A stretch of 64,000 nucleotides of DNA from Notoacmeibacter ruber (GTDB lineage: Bacteria; Pseudomonadota; Alphaproteobacteria; Rhizobiales; Rhizobiaceae), in NCBI RefSeq assembly GCF_003668555.1, contig NZ_RCWN01000001.1, positions 1,660,501 to 1,724,500 of the forward strand. Direction: 5' to 3'. How positions within the stretch are numbered: the stretch's first letter is position 1; every line of letters starts with the position of its first letter. Below are positions 58,502 through 64,000 of the stretch, piece after piece. A model generated the notes under the pieces. The model was not told the DNA's origin, did not search any database, and was given only the letters and a program-made list of their open reading frames with translations. The position numbers and the translations under genes were made by a program.

Positions 58502-58582
58502 GGTCTTCCCGTCCTTTAACCCTCTAGGGAGGCTCCTGCGACTAATTCTGGCGATGGCCACGGGGGCAGCCTTCGCCGGTTC

Positions 58583-59884
58583 TTAAAAACTCTCCCGCAA
58601 CCAGGCGCCGACCCGCGCGAAGCGGCTGCCGGACTGCATTGCGAACCCTGTACGAACGCCACCCCGCTGGCGTGTCTCGAAATGGGCGACCTGCGGATAG
58701 ATCAGCAGGCCCACCACGGTAGAAAAAGCAGGCCCTTTGGCCATTTCCGGAAGGCCGGAAACACCGAGCGGCCGTCCGACGCGAACGTTACGGCCGAGAA
58801 TGCGGCGCGCCACTTCCGGCAATCCGTTCAGCTGCGCGCCACCGCCGGTCAGGACGAGGCGCTTGCCGACGATACCGGCATGGCCCGACGCATTGAGTCG
58901 GTCACGGATAAGCTCCAGCGTCTCTTCCGTCCGCGCGCGGATGATCTTAGTCACCACGGACCGCGGCACGGTGGCGTGTTCCTCGCCGGCCACGGCCGGA
59001 ACCGTGATCAGTTCGCGATCGTCAGCGGCACTCGGAAGCGCCGAGCCGTGCATCACTTTAAGGCGTTCAGCTTCGTCGATGGCGGTCGACATGCCACGCG
59101 CCAGATCGAGCGTGACGTGATGGCCCCCGATCGGAACGGAGTCGGCGTGAATGAACCGGCCGTTCTGGAAGACCGAAAGTGTCGTCGTTCCGCCGCCCAC
59201 ATCGATGCAGGCCGCGCCCATGGAAACCTCGTCGTCAACCAGCGTGGAAAGGCCGGAGGCATAAGGCGTGGCAACGATCCGCTCTACCGAAAGGTGACAA
59301 CGGTTGATCGCAAGTTCCAGGTTGCGAAGCGGTCCGGCATCGCCCGTCAGGACGTGCATCGTGACGCCAAGCCGGTCGGCCACCATGCCACGAGGGTCTG
59401 AAATGCCGCTTTCCTCGTCCAGCGAGAAGCCGGTCGGCAGGGAGTGAATGACGGTCCGCTCCGCTTCTTCCGACAAGCGCGCTCCAGCGGCCAGCACACG
59501 AGAGATATCGCCGGATTCGACCTCATGTCCGGCCAGATCGACCTGCGCCATGAAGCTCTCGGACTTCAACCGTCCTGCCGCCAGATTGACGATGATGGAA
59601 TCAACGGTAAGCCCGGCCATGCGCTCGGCCGACTCGACCACCTTGCGGATCGATTCCTCGGCCGCGTCCAGATCGACGATCACGCCGCTCTTGACGCCCT
59701 GGCTGCGGCAGTGACCGATGCCGATCACCCGCATCTGATGCGTGCGACCTTTCAGGACTTCACCGTGCTCTTCGCGTGGCTTCAGCCGGGCGATGATGCA
59801 GGTCAGCTTCGTCGATCCGATATCCAGAACGGTCAGGACACCGCCCCTGACGCTACGACGGCGCGGGAATGGAATGATCGTCAT
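58583..59884 (-). CDS. ftsA: FtsA, divisome actin-like ATPase
   Basis: 433 residues. Actin-fold ATPase domain with TVLDIGSTKLTCIIA and the SHS2 region, ending in a C-terminal amphipathic helix (SGSRFARVGAWLRESF) for membrane attachment. It tethers FtsZ to the membrane. The ATG overlaps the ftsQ stop by four bases. Confidence 0.96.
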   Translation of the reverse strand: MTIIPFPRRRSVRGGVLTVLDIGSTKLTCIIARLKPREEHGEVLKGRTHQMRVIGIGHCRSQGVKSGVIVDLDAAEESIRKVVESAERMAGLTVDSIIVNLAAGRLKSESFMAQVDLAGHEVESGDISRVLAAGARLSEEAERTVIHSLPTGFSLDEESGISDPRGMVADRLGVTMHVLTGDAGPLRNLELAINRCHLSVERIVATPYASGLSTLVDDEVSMGAACIDVGGGTTTLSVFQNGRFIHADSVPIGGHHVTLDLARGMSTAIDEAERLKVMHGSALPSAADDRELITVPAVAGEEHATVPRSVVTKIIRARTEETLELIRDRLNASGHAGIVGKRLVLTGGGAQLNGLPEVARRILGRNVRVGRPLGVSGLPEMAKGPAFSTVVGLLIYPQVAHFETRQRGGVRTGFAMQSGSRFARVGAWLRESF

Positions 59885-60783
59885 GTCCGGCCCTCCGAAA
59901 GAGAGTGGCGGATTTTCTTTTCGATGGTTTGGAACGCCTTTTCACGCGCTTTCATCACATCATCCGATGTTGCAACGACGAGTTGACCTTCGATCCGCAT
60001 ATCGATCGAGCTGATATCCCGGGCGACCAGTTCGCCGAAGAGATTGCCTTCCTCCAGCCGTGCTAGTGCCTCGGCCGGACGGCGCTCCGGCAGTTTGACG
60101 GTTACGCCGTTATCGAGCTGCAGGTCCCAGCGACGGTGACCGACGCGAATAAAGGCCCGGACGCGGTCGGCAATGGTCGGATAGGCAGCGACAAGATCGC
60201 TGATCTGACGGGCATTCTCGGCAGCGCCCTCGCCCACGACGAGCGGCAGCCCGGAAAGCACCACACCCTCATAAGGCGCAAGAACAGCTCCGGAACGGTC
60301 GATCACCTGCACGAGCGAGCCCATCTGCCAGAGCGCCGCCGGCTTGTGCTCGGTCACGTCGATCGTCAGCCGCGAGGGATAGGTCTTGCGCACTTCCGCC
60401 GACTTCACCCATGGAAGAGCCACCACGGCATTCCGGGCCTCCGCGACACTGAAACCGAGAAGCGCCTTGCCGTCATCAAGACCGACTGCGTGTGCGATTT
60501 CCGTCTCATCCGTGAACCGGTTACCGGCCACAGCCAGTTCCGCCACGCCAAAACCTGTTGCATTCGCGGTAGCCGCGGCAATGGTCGAAACATGCCCGCC
60601 GATCACGACGCCGGAGACGATCCAGGCGGAGAAGAATCCGCCGATCACGATCGGCGTCGCCGCATTGGGGACGGCCACGTCGCCCTGAAAGAAGCGCCGG
60701 CAAAAGCGGGCCGGACGCCGTAGCGGACGAGGCAACACGCCCAGACCGTGCCCAAACCGAGACTGGCCGATCAACGCCCGCAT
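59881..60783 (-). CDS. ftsQ: FtsQ, divisome membrane protein
   Basis: 300 residues: a basic cytoplasmic N-terminus, one membrane helix (about 43-65), the POTRA domain (FGVAELAVAGNRFTDETEI) and the FtsQ/DivIB beta domain. Links early and late divisome parts. The start overlaps the ddlB stop by 13 bases. Confidence 0.93.
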   Translation of the reverse strand: MRALIGQSRFGHGLGVLPRPLRRPARFCRRFFQGDVAVPNAATPIVIGGFFSAWIVSGVVIGGHVSTIAAATANATGFGVAELAVAGNRFTDETEIAHAVGLDDGKALLGFSVAEARNAVVALPWVKSAEVRKTYPSRLTIDVTEHKPAALWQMGSLVQVIDRSGAVLAPYEGVVLSGLPLVVGEGAAENARQISDLVAAYPTIADRVRAFIRVGHRRWDLQLDNGVTVKLPERRPAEALARLEEGNLFGELVARDISSIDMRIEGQLVVATSDDVMKAREKAFQTIEKKIRHSLSEGRT

Positions 60784-61694
60784 GATGCGTCCTCCACCAG
60801 CCAGCTTACCAGTTCCGCCATAGAGTGGCCGGCATAGGCTGCGAGCTCAGGCGCAAGCGACTGTTCGGTCATGCCCGGCTGAGTGTTGATCTCTAGCCAG
60901 ATGATCTCGCCATCTTCGGAGTGACGGTCATCATAGCGAAAGTCAGAGCGTGAAATGCCACGGCAGCCCATGATTTTGTGAGCGCGCAGAGAATAGTCCT
61001 GAATCTGGGACTTCACATGCGGGGGAAGGTCTGCCGGGCAGACGTGACGGGCACCGCCAGCGGTATATTTTTCATCGTAGTCGTAGAACTTGTCGCTATT
61101 GGGAATGATCTCGGTCACGCCGATCGCAACATCGCCCATGACAGCGCAGGTCAGCTCGCGACCATGAATGTATCGCTCCACCATAACCATGTCGCCATAC
61201 TTCCAAGAGTCAGAGGAAACAGACTGCGGCGGATGAGGCTGGTTTCCATCAACGATGAGAACGCCAAAGGACGAGCCCTCAGTGACGGGCTTGATCACGT
61301 AAGGTGTTGGCATCGGATGAGCCGAACCGATTTCGAAACGGTTCATCACCTTGGACTCTGCGATCGGAATGCCGGCGTTTCGGGCCAGCACCTTGCTGCG
61401 CTCCTTGTCCATGGCAAGAGCCGAGGCAAGCACACCGGAATGCGTATAGGGAATGCCCATAAACTCCAGCACACCCTGAACGGTACCGTCTTCGCCGAAG
61501 GGGCCGTGCAGCGCGTTGAAAGCGACATCCGGCTTCAGTTCGGCGAGCCGCGCTGCCAGATTGCGTTCCACGTCGACACGCGTCACCTGATAGCCGGCCT
61601 CTTCGAGCGCAGCCGCGCAGGCTTCGCCGGAATTCAGGCTCACCGGCCTTTCCGACGAGAAACCACCCATTAATACTGCGATATGGCGGCTCAT
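60771..61694 (-). CDS. ddlB: D-alanine--D-alanine ligase
   Basis: Makes the D-Ala-D-Ala dipeptide for peptidoglycan. 307 residues, ATP-grasp: SRHIAVLMGGFSSERPVSLN, HGPFGEDGTVQGVLE, VIKPVTEGSSFGV, LEINTQPGMTEQSL. ATG 61694 follows AAGGGG. First gene of the ddlB-ftsQ-ftsA-ftsZ run; a CtrA-like site lies 63 bases upstream. Confidence 0.95.
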   Translation of the reverse strand: MSRHIAVLMGGFSSERPVSLNSGEACAAALEEAGYQVTRVDVERNLAARLAELKPDVAFNALHGPFGEDGTVQGVLEFMGIPYTHSGVLASALAMDKERSKVLARNAGIPIAESKVMNRFEIGSAHPMPTPYVIKPVTEGSSFGVLIVDGNQPHPPQSVSSDSWKYGDMVMVERYIHGRELTCAVMGDVAIGVTEIIPNSDKFYDYDEKYTAGGARHVCPADLPPHVKSQIQDYSLRAHKIMGCRGISRSDFRYDDRHSEDGEIIWLEINTQPGMTEQSLAPELAAYAGHSMAELVSWLVEDASCGR

Positions 61695-61756
61695 GGTGCC
61701 CCTTGCAAATGGCAAGATTACGCTACGATTCAGCCGCCACCCTAGGAGGTGGATGG

Positions 61757-61771
61757 TTAATCAGTGGTTAG
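61757..61771. promoter_or_regulatory. Possible CtrA-binding site upstream of ddlB
   Basis: TTAA-TCAGTGG-TTAG differs by one base from the CtrA consensus TTAA-N7-TTAA. It lies in the AT-rich 240-base gap between murC and ddlB. CtrA is the alphaproteobacterial cell-cycle regulator and controls ftsQA and ftsZ in Caulobacter and relatives, so the place makes sense. One site by eye is weak evidence. Confidence 0.4.
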
Positions 61772-61934
61772 CATTTTAGCTTCTGGAAAGATTTTGTCAG
61801 GGTTTCGGAAACTTTTACGCGAGGGTCCAGGCGCCGGCCAAGCAAGGCTGAACCTCTCCGAAAACCATGGTTTCGAAGAGGCTTGAGAAGGAAAAAGCAG
61901 AGAGTTTGCCGCGTCTCGCGCGGCGCTCGGCCAA

Positions 61935-63344
61935 TCAGGCGTCGCCGCCAGCTTCCAGCTGTTTCGGCAAGTCGTTGGCCCAGAGGCTGATTGAGCCAGC
62001 GCCAAGCATCAGGACGAAATCACCCGGTTTCGAAACCTCACGCACGAAGGGGGCGATGGCCTCCTTGCCCGCCAGATCGCGCGCGTCACGGTGACCGCCA
62101 GCGCGGATGGCCGAGACGAGCGCCTCGGAATTGATACCCTCGATCGGATCTTCGCCCGCTTCGTAAACGGGGAGAACCGCGACGCAGTCGGCATCGTTGA
62201 AGCAGCCTGCGAAATCATCGAAGAGATCGTGAAGCCGGCTGTAACGATGAGGCTGCGCGATTGCGATGACCTTGCCGGGCGCCGCATCCCGGGCGGCAGC
62301 GAGCACGGCTCTGATCTCAACGGGATGGTGGCCGTAATCATCGAAGATTTCGACACCGTTCCACGTCCCGGTATGGGTGAACCGCCGTTTGACGCCACCG
62401 AAGGACAGAAGGCCCTCGCGGATATCGTCGGCGCTCATCTCCAGCGCATTTGCCACCGCGATAGCAGCCGTTGCATTGGAAATATTATGCCGGCCCGGCA
62501 TTGGCAGCTTCAGATTTTCGATCAGAACGCCTTCCGTGCCCTTTCGCGGACGAATCATCACATCAAAGCAGCTATGCCCTGCCTCGAAGCGGGCATTCAG
62601 AAAACGAACATCGGCCTGAGGGTTTTCGCCATAGGTGATGATCCGCCGATCCTCGATACGGGAAACCAGCGCCTGCACTTCCGGGTGATCGATGCACATG
62701 ACGCCAAAGCCGTAGAACGGCACGTTTTCGACGAACCGCCGGAAGGCGGCCCGCACCGCGTCGAAATCGCCGTAGTGATCCAGATGCTCGGGGTCTATAT
62801 TGGTGACCACGGCGATCTCGGAGGGCAGCTTCAGGAAGGTACCGTCGCTCTCATCCGCCTCGACGACCATCCATTCGCCTTCGCCCATGCGCGCATTGGT
62901 GCCATAGGCATTGATGATGCCGCCATTGATGACGGTCGGATCAAGTCCGCCGGCATCCAGCAAGGTTGCGATCATCGAAGTGGTCGTGGTCTTGCCGTGC
63001 GTGCCCCCAACAGCGATGGCCTGGCGAAAGCGCATCAACTCGGCCAGCATTTCGGCCCGGCGGACGATCGGCAGGGTCCGTTCGCGAGCCGCCTGAAGCT
63101 CAGGGTTATCCCGCTTGATTGCCGTCGAAACAACGACCACTTCGGCTTCGCCGAGATTTTCGGCGCGCTGACCGACATGAACCGTAATACCCTTGTCACG
63201 CAGCCGTTGGACATTGGCATTATCGGACTGGTCCGACCCCTGAACGGAATAGCCAAGGTTATGCAGCACCTCGGCTATGCCACTCATCCCGATTCCGCCA
63301 ATGCCGATAAAGTGCACGGTCCCGATCGTCTGCGGCATAGCCAT
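61935..63344 (-). CDS. murC: UDP-N-acetylmuramate--L-alanine ligase
   Basis: Adds L-Ala to UDP-MurNAc. 469 residues: [19 protein letters not shown], the ATP loop [33 protein letters not shown] and [14 protein letters not shown]. It lies 48 bases downstream of murG; the next gene, ddlB, comes only after 240 bases with no murB between. Confidence 0.96.
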   Translation of the reverse strand: MAMPQTIGTVHFIGIGGIGMSGIAEVLHNLGYSVQGSDQSDNANVQRLRDKGITVHVGQRAENLGEAEVVVVSTAIKRDNPELQAARERTLPIVRRAEMLAELMRFRQAIAVGGTHGKTTTTSMIATLLDAGGLDPTVINGGIINAYGTNARMGEGEWMVVEADESDGTFLKLPSEIAVVTNIDPEHLDHYGDFDAVRAAFRRFVENVPFYGFGVMCIDHPEVQALVSRIEDRRIITYGENPQADVRFLNARFEAGHSCFDVMIRPRKGTEGVLIENLKLPMPGRHNISNATAAIAVANALEMSADDIREGLLSFGGVKRRFTHTGTWNGVEIFDDYGHHPVEIRAVLAAARDAAPGKVIAIAQPHRYSRLHDLFDDFAGCFNDADCVAVLPVYEAGEDPIEGINSEALVSAIRAGGHRDARDLAGKEAIAPFVREVSKPGDFVLMLGAGSISLWANDLPKQLEAGGDA

Positions 63345-63392
63345 GGATGATGGCCCTCTCTTGTACTGGTTGATGGTTTCGCGACGCGAAAT

Positions 63393-64000
63393 TTAGCGCG
63401 AGGCAATAGCCTCTGCCTCATCGGCAAGCAAGACAGCCGCGTTTGGACGACCGGTCGCCTTGGCGGCAGCGGCCATATCGGCAAGCCGCGACGGGCTTTG
63501 GCCGAGTTCCGCGATCAGGCCGGCCAACATTTCGGGCGAAAGGCTGCGCTGCTCACGCACCTGACATCCACCGGCCGCCTGCAGCGCTGCGGCATTCGCA
63601 CTCTGATCGTGATCGAGTGCGTGAGGATACGGGACGAGAATTGCCGGGCGGCCGATCGCCGCCAGTTCGGAAACGGTCGAAGCACCGGCCCGACTTATGA
63701 CGAGATGTGCGCCAGCAATGCGAGCTGCCATGTCGGAGAAGAACGGCGAGACCTCGGCCGGGACACCAAGCCTTGCGTAAACCTGCCGTATCTCATCCTC
63801 ATCATCGGCGCGCGCCTGCTGCGTGATCGACATGCGCTGACGCAAGTCAGCCGGCAGAAGCTCGATGGCAAGCGGCAAGGCCTCGCCGAAATATTGCGCG
63901 CCCTGACTGCCGCCGAAAACAAGAAGCCGAAACTGTTCGTCCGGGCCAGGCGGAGCGTATGGCTGGTCCAGAACGTCGAGCACGGCGGGACGAACGGGGT
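63393..64000 (-). CDS. murG: MurG glycosyltransferase, C-terminal part (runs off the right edge)
   Basis: Attaches GlcNAc to lipid I. About 200 C-terminal residues are present: [18 protein letters not shown], the UDP-GlcNAc-binding [20 protein letters not shown] and [18 protein letters not shown]. The N-terminal acceptor domain is outside the window; the frame is open to base 64000, where it reads PVRPAVLD. Confidence 0.94.
   Translation of the reverse strand, partial: PVRPAVLDVLDQPYAPPGPDEQFRLLVFGGSQGAQYFGEALPLAIELLPADLRQRMSITQQARADDEDEIRQVYARLGVPAEVSPFFSDMAARIAGAHLVISRAGASTVSELAAIGRPAILVPYPHALDHDQSANAAALQAAGGCQVREQRSLSPEMLAGLIAELGQSPSRLADMAAAAKATGRPNAAVLLADEAEAIASR

Overview
The window looks like a core chromosomal segment of an alphaproteobacterium, most likely of the order Hyphomicrobiales (Rhizobiales). 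The grounds are a circularly permuted (two-piece) tmRNA gene encoding the tag ANDNYAEARLAA next to an alphaproteobacterial-type SspB, the murG-murC-ddlB-ftsQ-ftsA-ftsZ-lpxC-bamD-recN-ligA cell-division and envelope cluster, the ilvI-ilvN pair with a leader-peptide attenuator, hflK-hflC-degP, small DUF4169 and DUF2853 proteins, and uniformly GC-rich coding with strong third-position bias. The assignment rests on family recognition and gene order; no database search was made. No transposase, phage gene, CRISPR array, tRNA or rRNA was seen.

Layout. 1-7.3 kb: the 5' end of ilvC directly behind a TetR regulator with a perfect 18-bp operator-like palindrome, a lytic-transglycosylase-like lipoprotein, pdxJ, an EamA exporter, a two-domain STAS-like protein, a membrane-anchored coiled-coil protein, a RecD-like helicase and an NsrR-type Rrf2 regulator. 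7.3-8 kb: a divergently read small membrane protein plus truncated globin behind an operator rich in inverted repeats, which looks like a nitric-oxide response unit. 8-12.5 kb: a large acidic protein, then ilvN and ilvI preceded by a leader peptide and terminator. 12.5-23.5 kb: a HerA-like ATPase, a diguanylate cyclase, divergent miaA/serB, degP, hflC-hflK and folA-thyA. 23.5-25.1 kb: permuted ssrA, sspB and two small genes. 25-34 kb: a giant AsmA protein that appears to start at CTG, a thioesterase with a ClC transporter, and UvrD/PcrA. 33.9-43.6 kb: a decayed reductase gene, the LysR/azoR pair, cold-shock protein, SDR, a methionine aminopeptidase, a GGDEF-EAL protein, isocitrate lyase and an acetyltransferase. 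43.6-50.5 kb: CreA, a cation/proton antiporter overlapping prmA, a 50-aa DUF1127-like protein, aminopeptidase P and AzlCD. 50.6-64 kb: ligA, recN, bamD, lpxC, ftsZ, ftsA, ftsQ, ddlB, murC and murG, all on the minus strand.

How the genes work together. Three themes recur. Branched-chain amino acids: ilvC, ilvI/ilvN with attenuation, and AzlCD export. Protein quality control: the tmRNA tags stalled nascent chains, SspB delivers tagged proteins to ClpXP, and HflKC and DegP act in membrane and periplasm. Envelope and division: peptidoglycan precursors (murC, murG, ddlB), the divisome (ftsQ, ftsA, ftsZ), lipid A (lpxC) and outer-membrane assembly (bamD) form one co-directional block. murB is absent from the place, between murC and ddlB, where it often lies.

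The least ordinary items are the CTG start of the AsmA gene, the ilv attenuator, the permuted ssrA/sspB locus, the NsrR-globin unit with its small membrane protein, the acidic protein with a DMP19-like C-terminal region, the missing murB with a CtrA-like site in its place, and several small genes. Nothing in the window clearly amounts to a wholly new system.
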